From: JACVRW01 sp038323835
GTDB taxonomy: Bacteria; Actinomycetota; Thermoleophilia; Solirubrobacterales; Thermoleophilaceae
Direction: 5' to 3'
Assembly: GCA_038323835.1 (NCBI GenBank)
Contig: JBBQHI010000010.1
Location: forward strand, 1 to 64,000
Length of the DNA stretch: 64,000 nt
A model generated the notes under the pieces. That model did not search any database. It had not been told where the DNA came from and saw only the letters and a program-made list of their open reading frames with translations. This document shows positions 1-7,260 of this stretch, piece by piece. Within the stretch, counting starts at the first letter, position 1. Each line of letters begins with the position of its first letter. The position numbers and the translations under genes were made by a program.

Positions 1-2
1 AC

Positions 3-146
3 ACGCGCATCTACGGCAGCTCACCAGAACGCGAGCAACAGTTGCCGGTCTTCCTCGAGCGCTACAACTACCGACGACCACACGGCTCCATCGGAAAGCG
101 ACCACCCGCCTCACGACTGACAAAGGCCATTAGGAACTACACCTAG
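3..146 (+). CDS. Transposase C-terminal end, IS481/IS3-like (cut by window edge)
   Basis: The window opens inside a frame whose last 47 codons read like the tail of a DDE integrase-core transposase: ERYNYRRPHGSIGKRPPAS is the usual end of IS481-type enzymes, just after the catalytic glutamate region. The catalytic D, D and E would lie upstream, outside the window, so activity cannot be judged. The TAG stop shares the four bases CTAG with the stop of the convergent MerR gene. No terminal inverted repeat is recognised. IS481 and IS3 cannot be separated on so short a piece. Confidence 0.7.
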   Translation, partial: TRIYGSSPEREQQLPVFLERYNYRRPHGSIGKRPPASRLTKAIRNYT

Positions 147-586
147 GCTTCTTGTGGCGAGGGCTCGCGCAGGCGCGTGCGCAGCCGCCGCCGGCGTGCC
201 AGGAGCTCTTCCTCCAGCCGGTCAAGCTCGTTGCGTCGGCGCCGGATCAGCTCGAGCTGGCGCTTGATCAGCCCGAGGCCCTCCTCGAGGATCTCGCGCC
301 GGCGCGCGGGATCGTCCACGCCGGAGTACCACTCCTGGCGCAGCGCGGACCGGGCGCTCTCGGCGGCGGCCAGCTCGCGCAGCTCGTCGAGCGAGACCCC
401 GAGCAGGTCGCGCAGGCGCAGAAGCTCCCGCAGGCGCTCGACGTCGCCCTCGTCGTAGAGGCGGTGAGTGCCGCGGACGCGGCCGGCGGCGGACGGCAGG
501 AGGCCGATCTCCTCGTAGTAACGGATGGTGCGGGGGGTGGTGCCGGTGAGCTCCGCCACCTGCCCGATGCGCAGCTCGCTGCTCAC
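143..586 (-). CDS. MerR family transcriptional regulator
   Basis: 147 residues. A MerR-type winged helix-turn-helix fills residues 6-75 (RIGQVAELTGTTPRTIRYYE, then GLLP and HRLYDEGDVERL), followed by a long arginine/glutamate-rich coiled coil (about 100-140) for dimerisation. There is no cysteine-rich C-terminus, so a metal or thiol sensor is unlikely; a drug or other small-molecule sensor is possible. The GTG start overlaps the stop of the MFS gene by four bases (GTGA), so the two are translationally coupled. This suggests it controls its own operon and the exporter (inference). Confidence 0.9.
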   Translation of the reverse strand: MSSELRIGQVAELTGTTPRTIRYYEEIGLLPSAAGRVRGTHRLYDEGDVERLRELLRLRDLLGVSLDELRELAAAESARSALRQEWYSGVDDPARRREILEEGLGLIKRQLELIRRRRNELDRLEEELLARRRRLRTRLREPSPQEA

Positions 587-2097
587 GCGGCCCGCTCCAG
601 AACGGGCGTGACCGCACCCCTGGACTCGCTGTGCGAGGGCCGGAGGAGCGAAACCGCCGCGCCCACCACGGAGGTGATCGCGAGCACGCCCAGCGCGGTG
701 TGCATGTTGTGGATGAAGGGCTCGAGCTGGGCCGGGGACAGGCCGCTCGAGATGCCGGAGAAGATCTTGAAGAGCACGCGCTGCGGCACGGCCGCGGTGA
801 TCACCGCCATCACGAAGGCGATCGAGATCACGGCGCCGGTGTTCTGGAGCATCATGCGCGCCCCGGCGGCGATACCCCGGCGCTGCGCGGGCACCGCGCC
901 CATCATCGCCGCGGTGTTGGGCGAGTTGAACATGCCGGACCCGATCCCCACTACGAGCAGGCCGAGCGAGCTCTGGAGGTACGAGCTCCCGGGCTGGAGG
1001 GTGGTCATGAACGCGAGACCGGCCGCGCTCACCAGCATGCCCAGCGCGGCCAGCACGCGCGAGCCGTGGCGGTCGGCCCAGATTCCGGCGAGAGGCGAGG
1101 CCACGAGCATCCCGGCGGCCAGCGGCGCGAGCTTGATCCCGGCCGTGATCGGGTCATCTCCCTGGGCGCCCTGGAAGTAGAAGACGAAGATGAACATCAG
1201 CGCGAATCGCGAGAGGCCGTTGATGAACGCGGCCCCGCTGGCGGCGGCGAACATGCGGTCGCGGAAGATCGAGAGGTCGAGCATCGGTGCGCGGCCGCGG
1301 CTCTCGATGAGCAGGAAGAGGGGCAGCAGAACGGCGCCGGCGGCGAGGCCCACGAGCACCAGCGTGTCGTCCCATCCCGAGAGGCCGCCCCGCGAGACGC
1401 CGAATACGAGCCCGGTCAGCCCGGCCACGAAGGTGGCCGTTCCCAGAAGGTCGAGCCCGCGCGCGGTGTCCGGCTTGGACAGCTCACGCAGCACCAGGGA
1501 GCCCCAGACCGCGCCCGCCAGGCCGAGGGGCACGTTGAACCAGAAGACCCAGTGCCACGACAGCTCCACGAGTGCGCCGCCCAGGACCGGCCCGAGCACG
1601 AGTCCCACGGCGGCGATCATCGTGTTGGTGCCCATGGCCAGCCCGAGCTGGCGCTGGGGGAAGGCGTCCGTGACGAGCGCGGCGGCGTTGGCGAAGAGGA
1701 AGGCGCCGCCCATGCCCTGGACGATGCGCCAGAGGATGAGCTGGGTGCCGTCACCGGCGAAGCCCGCTCCGAGCGACGCCAGCGAGAAGATCAGGAAGCC
1801 GCTCACGTAGGCCTTCTTGCGGCCGAAGAGGTCCGACAGCCGGCCGGCGGTGAGCACCAGCACGGTGGAGGCGATCATGTAGGCGAGGATCACCCACACG
1901 AGCTGGAGCAGGGACGTTCCGAGGCTGCGCTCGAGCTGTGGCAGGGCGATGATCAGGGTGCCCGAGTTGATCGTGGCCATCAGCATTCCCAGGCTGGTGC
2001 AGGAGAGGGCCCACCACTTGTAGTTCTCGTGCTCGGCGTGCACCCCGAAGGTGCGGCGGCGGGCGGGCTGGACGTTCTCGGCTAACCTGACGCTCAC
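583..2097 (-). CDS. MFS transporter, DHA2-type (EmrB/QacA-like) exporter
   Basis: 504 residues with about 14 hydrophobic segments, the DHA2 architecture, in the inner membrane. Motif A, GRLSDLFGRKK, is at residues 85-95, between TM2 and TM3. The first helix reads TINSGTLIIALP where this family usually has LDxTIVNVALP, so the acidic residue expected in TM1 is Asn; proton coupling or drug specificity may differ. The GTG start lies nine bases after a TAAACT -10 box, indicating a leaderless transcript. It is followed by, and coupled to, the MerR gene. A drug or metabolite efflux role is likely; the substrate cannot be read. Confidence 0.88.
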   Translation of the reverse strand: MSVRLAENVQPARRRTFGVHAEHENYKWWALSCTSLGMLMATINSGTLIIALPQLERSLGTSLLQLVWVILAYMIASTVLVLTAGRLSDLFGRKKAYVSGFLIFSLASLGAGFAGDGTQLILWRIVQGMGGAFLFANAAALVTDAFPQRQLGLAMGTNTMIAAVGLVLGPVLGGALVELSWHWVFWFNVPLGLAGAVWGSLVLRELSKPDTARGLDLLGTATFVAGLTGLVFGVSRGGLSGWDDTLVLVGLAAGAVLLPLFLLIESRGRAPMLDLSIFRDRMFAAASGAAFINGLSRFALMFIFVFYFQGAQGDDPITAGIKLAPLAAGMLVASPLAGIWADRHGSRVLAALGMLVSAAGLAFMTTLQPGSSYLQSSLGLLVVGIGSGMFNSPNTAAMMGAVPAQRRGIAAGARMMLQNTGAVISIAFVMAVITAAVPQRVLFKIFSGISSGLSPAQLEPFIHNMHTALGVLAITSVVGAAVSLLRPSHSESRGAVTPVLERAA

Positions 2098-2106
2098 GTA
2101 AGGATC

Positions 2107-2112
2107 AGTTTA
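2107..2112 (-). promoter_or_regulatory. -10 box of the MFS-merR operon
   Basis: TAAACT on the minus strand, nine bases before the GTG start at 2097. No Shine-Dalgarno lies between, which fits a leaderless mRNA. No clear -35 element is seen; a MerR-type activator site would have to overlap this region. Confidence 0.5.
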
Positions 2113-2352
2113 GCGAAAACCGTTCGAAGAGCGCCGCGCCGGCGTCCGGTCGCTCTGTAAAGAAAACTTCGCTTTTTGCGGGATTAGCCGTGCAAAACCT
2201 GTGCACCACTCAGATCGGCGGTGGTACTTTTTCCGCCTGGCGGAACCCACCGGGCTCGCAGCACTAGGAGCCGCGTTGGGGGTCTTGGACCCTCGTTAGT
2301 CGTGGCGACAGGTAGAAAGCTCTTACCCGGCCCGTCAAATTCGCGAAAAGAT
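2113..2352. other. Gene-free stretch with several inverted repeats
   Basis: About 240 bases, less GC-rich than the surroundings, with no convincing ORF. They lie between the MFS start and the monooxygenase stop. TTCCGCC/GGCGGAA form a palindrome near 2229-2243 and GGGTC/GACCC face each other near 2281-2295. I compared it by eye with TPP, FMN, cobalamin, SAM, glycine, c-di-GMP and c-di-AMP riboswitch cores and matched none. It could be the long upstream region of the MFS operon, an unassigned RNA, or simply non-coding. Confidence 0.3.
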
Positions 2353-3879
2353 CTAGATCTCGGCGAGGCCCCGCACGATCGGCGGGGCCTCGTGCGTTTC
2401 CGGGCCGTTTTCGCTCGTCGCGGGGGGTGCGCCCTCCAGCGAGTACTCCGCCTCGTCGAAGCGGCGAGTCCGCTGCCGGAAGGGCCAGGTGAAGGTCGGC
2501 CAGAGCGTGGAGTTGTGGCCGTTGCGGTCGATGTAGTAGCTCGAGCAGCCGCCGGTGACCCACACGGTGCCCTGCGTCATCTGGTTCAGCTCCTCGTTGT
2601 ACGAGCGCTGCACGTCCGGGCGCACCTCGGCAACGCGGGCGCCGCGGCGCCGCATCGCCTTCAGGGCGGTGGCCACGTGGTTGATCTGCGACTCGATCAT
2701 GAAGATGATCGAGGTGTGCCCGAGGGCGGTGTTGGGGCCCACGAGCAGGAACAGGTTCGGGTAGCCCGTGACGGTCGAGCCGAGGTAGGCCTCGGGACTT
2801 CCGTTCCACACCTCGGCCAGGCTGCGCCCGTCGCGCCCGCGGATCATGTGGGCGATGGGGAGGTCGGTCACGTGAAAGCCCGTTCCGAACACGATCGTGT
2901 CCACCTCGCGCTCGATTCCGTCGTCCGTGACGACCGAGTGGGGGCGCACCTCGCTGATCGCCCCCTGCACGACCTCCACATTCGGCTTCGTGAGCGCGGG
3001 GTACCACTCGTTGCTGGGCAGGATCCGCTTGCATCCGATCGCGAAGTTCGGCTTCAGCTTGCGGCGCAGCGCCGGGTCCTTCACCTGGGAGTTGAGATGC
3101 CGCAGCGCGATCCGCTCCACCCGCTTCCCGAACCGCGGATGGCGGAAGAGCACCACGAACCCCTCCCGCCCCCAGTAGATGCCCGCGCGCATGGCTCGCT
3201 GCAATGCCGGCAGGCGGCGGTACAGGCGACGCTCGCCGTCGCTCAGGCGGCGGGCCCGGTGGGGCATGACCCAGGGCGCGGTGCGCTGGAACAAATGGAG
3301 CTTCCCGACCTTGGGCTGGATCTCCGGGACGAACTGGATCGCCGAGGCGCCGGTGCCGATCACGCCCACGCGCTCGCCGGTCAGATCGTGCTCGTGGTTC
3401 CAGCGCGCTGAGTGGAACATGGTCCCTTCGAAGCTCTCGATGCCGGGTACGTTCGGCAGCTGCGGCTCGCTCAGCCCGCCCTGTCCGGAGATGAGGATCT
3501 CGGCGGTGATCTCGCCCTGGCTGGTGGAGATCCGCCAGAGGCCCGAGTCCGCGTCCCAGGACGCCCCGGTCAGCTCGGTGTGGAAGCGCACGTGCGGGAG
3601 CACGCCGTAGCGCTCGGCGCAGCCCTGGAGGTAGGCGAGGATCTCGGCTTGCCCGGAGAAGGTGCTCGACCATTCGGGGTTGGGGGCGAAGGAGAAGGAG
3701 TAGAGGTGCGAGGGCACGTCGCAGCGGCAGCCCGGGTACGTGTTCACGTTCCAGGTGCCGCCGATCTCACCGTCGCGCTCCAGCAGGACGAAGTCCTGCT
3801 CGCCCTCCTTCTTCAGCCGGATGGCCATGCCGACCCCGGAGAATCCGGTGCCGATGATGGCGATGCGGTGATGGGTCAT
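2353..3879 (-). CDS. Flavin-dependent (Baeyer-Villiger-type) monooxygenase
   Basis: 508 residues. An FAD-binding GxGxxG is at residues 10-15 (IGTGFSGVG). A second, NADPH-binding Rossmann motif is at 175-180 (GTGASA). Between them is FEGTMFHSARWN (150-161), which fits the BVMO fingerprint FxGxxxHxxxW[P/D] except that the last residue is Asn. These enzymes insert oxygen into ketones or oxidise N/S atoms using NADPH and O2. The ATG overlaps the stop of the upstream tetR gene (ATGA), so both form one operon; TetR is expected to respond to the substrate. A terminator hairpin is embedded in the last codons. Confidence 0.9.
   Translation of the reverse strand: MTHHRIAIIGTGFSGVGMAIRLKKEGEQDFVLLERDGEIGGTWNVNTYPGCRCDVPSHLYSFSFAPNPEWSSTFSGQAEILAYLQGCAERYGVLPHVRFHTELTGASWDADSGLWRISTSQGEITAEILISGQGGLSEPQLPNVPGIESFEGTMFHSARWNHEHDLTGERVGVIGTGASAIQFVPEIQPKVGKLHLFQRTAPWVMPHRARRLSDGERRLYRRLPALQRAMRAGIYWGREGFVVLFRHPRFGKRVERIALRHLNSQVKDPALRRKLKPNFAIGCKRILPSNEWYPALTKPNVEVVQGAISEVRPHSVVTDDGIEREVDTIVFGTGFHVTDLPIAHMIRGRDGRSLAEVWNGSPEAYLGSTVTGYPNLFLLVGPNTALGHTSIIFMIESQINHVATALKAMRRRGARVAEVRPDVQRSYNEELNQMTQGTVWVTGGCSSYYIDRNGHNSTLWPTFTWPFRQRTRRFDEAEYSLEGAPPATSENGPETHEAPPIVRGLAEI
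2364..2392 (-). terminator. Hairpin terminator inside the 3' end of the monooxygenase gene
   Basis: An 11-bp perfect stem (CGAGGCCCCGC with GCGGGGCCTCG, 7-base loop) lies within the last dozen codons of the monooxygenase gene. Just past the stop the minus strand runs into ATCTTTTCGCG. The short T tract makes it a weak intrinsic terminator by E. coli standards. Confidence 0.55.
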
Positions 3880-4487
3880 GTGAAGCTCCGTAGGCCGGGG
3901 GCGAGAAGGGAGACGAGCCAGTCGGCGAGCGTCTCGAGCGGAACGTCGGGCTGGTCCGACGCCCAGTGGCCGAGGGCCTCGTAGGCGCCGTTGATGGCAT
4001 GGGCGAAGGCGTCCAGCTGGCGGGGGTCGATGTCGCCGGCCGCCGTCTCCGCGAGCAGCTCGCGCAGCAGCGCCGCCTGACCCTCGCGAATGGCGTCCGC
4101 CTCGCCCGCGAAGCGGCCCTCGCGTGAGGAGAACAGGACCTCCCAGGCCACCCGGTGGTCGGCCGCGAAGCGGAGGAACGCCTCCCCGCCGGCGCGCAGC
4201 TTGGCCTCCGGCTCGGGCTGGGAGCGCACGGCCTCGGTCACGACGCGGGCGAGGTGGGCGGCGGAGCCCTCGAGGCACGCGCGGAAGAGACCGTCCTTGC
4301 TTCCGAACAGCTCGTAGACCACGGGCTTGGTAACGCCCGCACGCCGGCAGAGCTCATCCATCGAGGCGCCCAGGTAGCCGCGCTCGGCGAATAGGCCCTC
4401 GGCCAGCTCGAGCAGCTGCCTCTCGCGCACCGCGCGGGGTACTCGGCCGTGGGCAAAATCCGTGACCTGGAGGGCGCTCTCGGGCAT
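3876..4487 (-). CDS. TetR family regulator of the adjacent monooxygenase
   Basis: 203 residues. The N-terminal TetR helix-turn-helix covers about 20-65 (ERQLLELAEGLFAERGYLG, then MDELCRRAGVTKPVVYELFGSK); the rest is a helical ligand-binding domain without a recognisable subfamily. The ATG at 4487 is chosen over an in-frame codon at 4529 because two palindromic operators and the promoter lie directly before it. The stop overlaps the monooxygenase start. Autorepression and control of the monooxygenase are inferred from operator position. Confidence 0.9.
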   Translation of the reverse strand: MPESALQVTDFAHGRVPRAVRERQLLELAEGLFAERGYLGASMDELCRRAGVTKPVVYELFGSKDGLFRACLEGSAAHLARVVTEAVRSQPEPEAKLRAGGEAFLRFAADHRVAWEVLFSSREGRFAGEADAIREGQAALLRELLAETAAGDIDPRQLDAFAHAINGAYEALGHWASDQPDVPLETLADWLVSLLAPGLRSFT

Positions 4488-4489
4488 TG

Positions 4490-4502
4490 TTACCGCCGGT
4501 AA
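4490..4502. promoter_or_regulatory. Palindromic operator O1 (TetR)
   Basis: TTACC-GCC-GGTAA, a perfect 5-bp dyad with a 3-base centre, between the -10 box and the tetR start codon. Its position around the expected transcription start would block initiation when bound. Confidence 0.6.
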
Positions 4503-4529
4503 CCTACCACCGGTAGGTGAAGTTGCCAA
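4501..4529 (-). promoter_or_regulatory. tetR-monooxygenase promoter, -35 TTGGCA, -10 TAGGTT
   Basis: On the minus strand TTGGCA (4529-4524), a 17-base spacer and TAGGTT (4506-4501) form a textbook housekeeping promoter. The expected start near 4494 gives a leader of only a few bases. Confidence 0.65.
4503..4517. promoter_or_regulatory. Palindromic operator O2 (TetR)
   Basis: CCTACC-ACC-GGTAGG, a perfect 6-bp dyad directly abutting O1. The centres are 14 bp apart. It covers the -10 box and part of the promoter spacer. It shares the core TACC-n3-GGTA with O1, so one protein probably binds both. Confidence 0.6.
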
Positions 4530-4536
4530 CCGCCCA

Positions 4537-4576
4537 GGGAGGAGCGGAGCCCGATCGCCGATCGGGCGAGCACCGG
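4537..4576 (-). repeat. 3'-end stem-loop repeat, copy 1
   Basis: On the minus strand it reads CCGGTGCTC, then GCCCGATC-GGC-GATCGGGC (8-bp stem, 3-base loop), then TCCGCTCCTC. It starts seven bases after the fpg-like stop. The second copy at 21035-21072 has the same orientation relative to its upstream gene. It may be a terminator or a dispersed palindromic repeat. Confidence 0.6.
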
Positions 4577-4583
4577 ACCATGC

Positions 4584-5333
4584 CTATGGCTGGTCCACGG
4601 GGCACCACCACGTGGTGCGCCCGCCCACGGTGTCGCGCACCAGGGCGGTGCCGCAGCGCGGGCAGTGCCCACCCGGGCCGCGGTGGGGGATGAGGTCCCC
4701 GGTGTGCGCGCCCCCGCGCCTCACGGCGCGCCGCGTGGCCGCGCGCAGCGAGCGCCGCAGCCGGTCCAGCTCCTCGGCGGACAGCGAGCCGGCCTCCCGC
4801 AGCGGGGAGAGCCCGGCGCGCCACAGGACCTCGTCGGCCAGCAGGTTGCCCACGCCCGCGATCACCGACTGGTTCATCAGCCGCGCCTTCAGCGGTGCAT
4901 GCCCGCGGCCCACGCGCGCGGCGAAGCCGGCCCGTGTGATCTCCTCCGCGTCCGGCCCCACGCGAGAGAGGTCCGGGTCCAGCACCACGCGCCCGAGCCT
5001 GCGCTTGTCCCTGAGCGCCAGCGAGCCACCGTCCTCGAACCGGAGCGTGAAACGGTCCCAGCCGCGCTCCGAGACGGCCCCGTTCACCACCATGTGGCCC
5101 GACATGCCGAGGTGGACGCCGAGCACCGGCCCGCGGTCGGTGTCCACCCACATCGCCTTGCCGCGCCGGTGTGCCCGCTTCAGTGTCGCCCCCCTCAGGG
5201 CGGCCGCGATCTCCCCGGGCGCGTGTGGGCGGCAGACCCAGGTGTCGGCATCGTCCACGTCCGCGATCCGGCGCCCGAGCGCGCCGTGCTCGATCACCTG
5301 GCGTGCTCGCTCTACCTCGGGAAGCTCGGGCAT
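4584..5333 (-). CDS. Formamidopyrimidine-DNA glycosylase family protein (Fpg/Nei)
   Basis: 249 residues, near the usual length. It removes oxidised bases and nicks the DNA. The N-terminal PELPEVE carries the catalytic Pro2 and Glu3; the conserved lysine is K59 (HRRGK); MSGHM follows. The C-terminal zinc finger reads HCPRCG ... GGRTTWWCPVDQP, so the fourth ligand, normally the second Cys of CPxCQ, is Asp247. The ATG follows a GGTGAGGCGGAT ribosome site and lies seven bases after the FUSC gene, so the two form an operon. Whether it is Fpg or an Nei-like paralogue is not decided. Confidence 0.9.
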   Translation of the reverse strand: MPELPEVERARQVIEHGALGRRIADVDDADTWVCRPHAPGEIAAALRGATLKRAHRRGKAMWVDTDRGPVLGVHLGMSGHMVVNGAVSERGWDRFTLRFEDGGSLALRDKRRLGRVVLDPDLSRVGPDAEEITRAGFAARVGRGHAPLKARLMNQSVIAGVGNLLADEVLWRAGLSPLREAGSLSAEELDRLRRSLRAATRRAVRRGGAHTGDLIPHRGPGGHCPRCGTALVRDTVGGRTTWWCPVDQP

Positions 5334-5340
5334 ATCCGCC

Positions 5341-6474
5341 TCACCCGCCCGTGGCGGGGACTCCCTCCCTCACGCCCGACACCGCGTCCGCGTGCTCGAC
5401 GCCCGCCGCGCGCATCACGTCCACCGCGATCGAGCGCAGCTGGCCCACCATGTGGACGGCCGACATGTTCCCGGTCTGCTGGAGAACGGCGTTCGCATCG
5501 CGGGCCGCGCTGAGCGCCGCCTCGCGCACCGCGTCCCGGTCTCCCTCACCGAGTGACCGGACGGCCCGCGCGAGACTCCGCAGCGCCGAGATCAGCTGGG
5601 GCGGCATGGAGTCCCCGAGCGCCAGGGCGCGCGTTCCTCCGCGAGCCACCACGCGCACGTTGTTCACCCCCAGCTCGAGCGCCGAGATGATGTCGGCGAA
5701 GCGCTCCACCTCACGCCGGTGGTGCGCTTGGCGGAGCGTGAGCCGCGTGCTGTCACGGGCCGCCGCCAGGGCCTCGCGCGGCCGGGCGAGCACGATCGCG
5801 CGGGCGTGCAGCACCGCCTCCTCGGCGAGGTCGGGATCGCGCCGCTCCACGGCGTCGGCCAGGATGTCGAGGGCCAGGGAGAGCTCGTCGAGCACCGGCT
5901 CCACCGCACGGCGCACGAGATCCACGGGGTTCACCGGAAGCAGGAGCGTGGCCACCACCAGCGCGGAGGCCCCTCCGGCGAGCGCGTCGAGGAATCGAGC
6001 CAGGGAGATGCCGCCGTCGGGGGGCTGGAGGGTGGCCACGAGCACGGCCGAGGTGGCCGCCTGCGATACCACCAGCGGACCGCCGCCGAGGAGCAGCGCC
6101 GTGCTCATCGCGAGCGCGACGACCACGGCGATCTGCCAGGTGCCCGTGCCGATCACGAAGACCAGCAGGTCGGCCACGAGGATCCCGAGCGCCACGCCCA
6201 GCGCCACCTCCACCGCCCGTCGCCCACGCCGGCCGAGGCTCAGGCCCAGGGTGACCACCGCCGCCACCGGGGCGAAGAAGGGGCGGCCGTGCCCGAGGAG
6301 CTCGGTGGCCACCACCCACGCGAGCGCGGCGGCCACGGCCGTGTGCAGGATCGGCCGCGCGCTCACGAGGATCGACTCGCGTCGCCGCTGCAGCCCGGCG
6401 CGGGAGCGTGCCGCGGCCTCGGCGCGCAGCTCCTCTCCGGTGAACCCGGGCGACTGGAACCGGCCGCGGATCAC
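5341..6474 (-). CDS. FUSC-family / aromatic acid exporter-like membrane protein
   Basis: 377 residues from the GTG at 6474. Residues 40-180 hold about six hydrophobic segments (for example AAALAWVVATELL and VALGVALGILVADLLVFVIG). A long soluble helical C-terminal half with many Arg and Ala residues follows. This matches FUSC/ArAE membrane proteins, some of which export aromatic acids; the substrate is unknown. The start overlaps the TGA of a 22-codon upstream ORF (GTGA), so expression is probably coupled to it. fpg follows seven bases downstream. Confidence 0.75.
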   Translation of the reverse strand: MIRGRFQSPGFTGEELRAEAAARSRAGLQRRRESILVSARPILHTAVAAALAWVVATELLGHGRPFFAPVAAVVTLGLSLGRRGRRAVEVALGVALGILVADLLVFVIGTGTWQIAVVVALAMSTALLLGGGPLVVSQAATSAVLVATLQPPDGGISLARFLDALAGGASALVVATLLLPVNPVDLVRRAVEPVLDELSLALDILADAVERRDPDLAEEAVLHARAIVLARPREALAAARDSTRLTLRQAHHRREVERFADIISALELGVNNVRVVARGGTRALALGDSMPPQLISALRSLARAVRSLGEGDRDAVREAALSAARDANAVLQQTGNMSAVHMVGQLRSIAVDVMRAAGVEHADAVSGVREGVPATGG

Positions 6475-6539
6475 GATGGCCGCTCCACGGCCGAGCTCGC
6501 GATGGCGATGACGGCTGCGGCGCGCGATCCGGGCGGCAC
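6471..6539 (-). CDS. Leaderless 22-residue upstream ORF of the FUSC gene
   Basis: The GTG at 6539 lies exactly six bases after a TACCCT -10 box, the same arrangement as at many other starts in this window. The ORF encodes VPPGSRAAAVIAIASSAVERPS and its TGA overlaps the FUSC GTG as GTGA. The peptide resembles no known leader and has no run of one amino acid suggesting attenuation. Its role may simply be to deliver ribosomes to the FUSC start. There is no protein-level evidence. Confidence 0.5.
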   Translation of the reverse strand: MPPGSRAAAVIAIASSAVERPS

Positions 6540-6545
6540 CAGCGG

Positions 6546-6551
6546 AGGGTA
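6546..6551 (-). promoter_or_regulatory. -10 box of the uORF-FUSC-fpg operon
   Basis: TACCCT on the minus strand, six bases before the GTG at 6539. Confidence 0.5.
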
Positions 6552-6573
6552 CCCGGGGGGCGCCGCGGGGGAA

Positions 6574-6579
6574 TACGCT
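6574..6579 (+). promoter_or_regulatory. -10 box of the aldolase-kinase operon
   Basis: TACGCT, six bases before the GTG at 6586. It diverges from the FUSC promoter 22 bases away, so both operons share one short control region. Confidence 0.5.
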
Positions 6580-6585
6580 CCCGGC

Positions 6586-7260
6586 GTGTCCGACGTTCCC
6601 ATGGCCCGCGAACGAGAGCAGCTGGCCGCCGCAGCCCGGGCGCTGGCGGCCGAGGGTCTCGTGCTGGGCACGTCCGGGAACCTGAGCGCCCGCGACGGCG
6701 ACCTGATCGCGGTGTCGCCCACCGGCGCGGTGCTGGCCGAGCTTCGGGCCGAGCAGGTGAGCGTGGTGGATCTCGACGGCGCGCTGGTGGGAGGCGAGCT
6801 CGAGCCCACCTCCGAGCTCGGCCTGCACCTGAGCGTGTACGACCGCTTCGGCAGCGGCGCGGTGGTGCACACGCACTCGCCCGTGGCCACCGCGCTCTCG
6901 TGCGTGATCGACGAGCTGCCGAGCGTGCACTACGGGATGCTGGCGCTGGGCGGGTCGGTCCGGGTCGCGCCCTACGCGACCTTCGGCACCCCCGAGCTGG
7001 CCGCCCTCGTTGTGGAGGCGCTGGAGGGCAAGACCGCTGCCCTGATGGCGAACCACGGGGCGCTGGTGCACGGCGCCGACGTGCCCTCCGCGCTGGACCT
7101 GGCGCGCCTGCTGGAGTGGGCCTGCACGGTCTACTGGCGCGCGGCCACGCTGGGCACGCCGCGGACGCTCAGCGACGACGATCTCGCGGCCGTGATGTCC
7201 ACAGTGATGGAACGCGGATACGGCGCCGTGCGGAGTGCGGACGGGGAGACGCGGGCGTGA
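6586..7260 (+). CDS. Class II aldolase/adducin family protein (fuculose-1-phosphate aldolase-like)
   Basis: 224 residues. Metal-dependent aldolase fold: HTHS gives His95 and His97, NHGALVHG gives His157, and TSELGLH holds Glu77, matching the zinc ligands and catalytic glutamate of fuculose- or ribulose-phosphate enzymes. The GTG at 6586 is chosen for its -10 box; ATG 6601 is the alternative. The stop overlaps the start of a PfkB kinase (GTGA). A phosphorylated sugar made by the kinase is probably cleaved here to DHAP and an aldehyde. Salvage of a deoxyribose-type sugar is one possibility, not shown. Confidence 0.85.
   Translation: MSDVPMAREREQLAAAARALAAEGLVLGTSGNLSARDGDLIAVSPTGAVLAELRAEQVSVVDLDGALVGGELEPTSELGLHLSVYDRFGSGAVVHTHSPVATALSCVIDELPSVHYGMLALGGSVRVAPYATFGTPELAALVVEALEGKTAALMANHGALVHGADVPSALDLARLLEWACTVYWRAATLGTPRTLSDDDLAAVMSTVMERGYGAVRSADGETRA

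Noticed and set aside
2200..2350. Riboswitch candidate
   Set aside because: No match by eye to TPP, FMN, cobalamin, SAM, glycine, fluoride, c-di-GMP or c-di-AMP cores; kept only as unassigned structured DNA.
2221..3411. 396-codon plus-strand ORF opposite the monooxygenase
   Set aside because: Shadow of a gene with clear FAD and NADPH motifs; no motif of its own.
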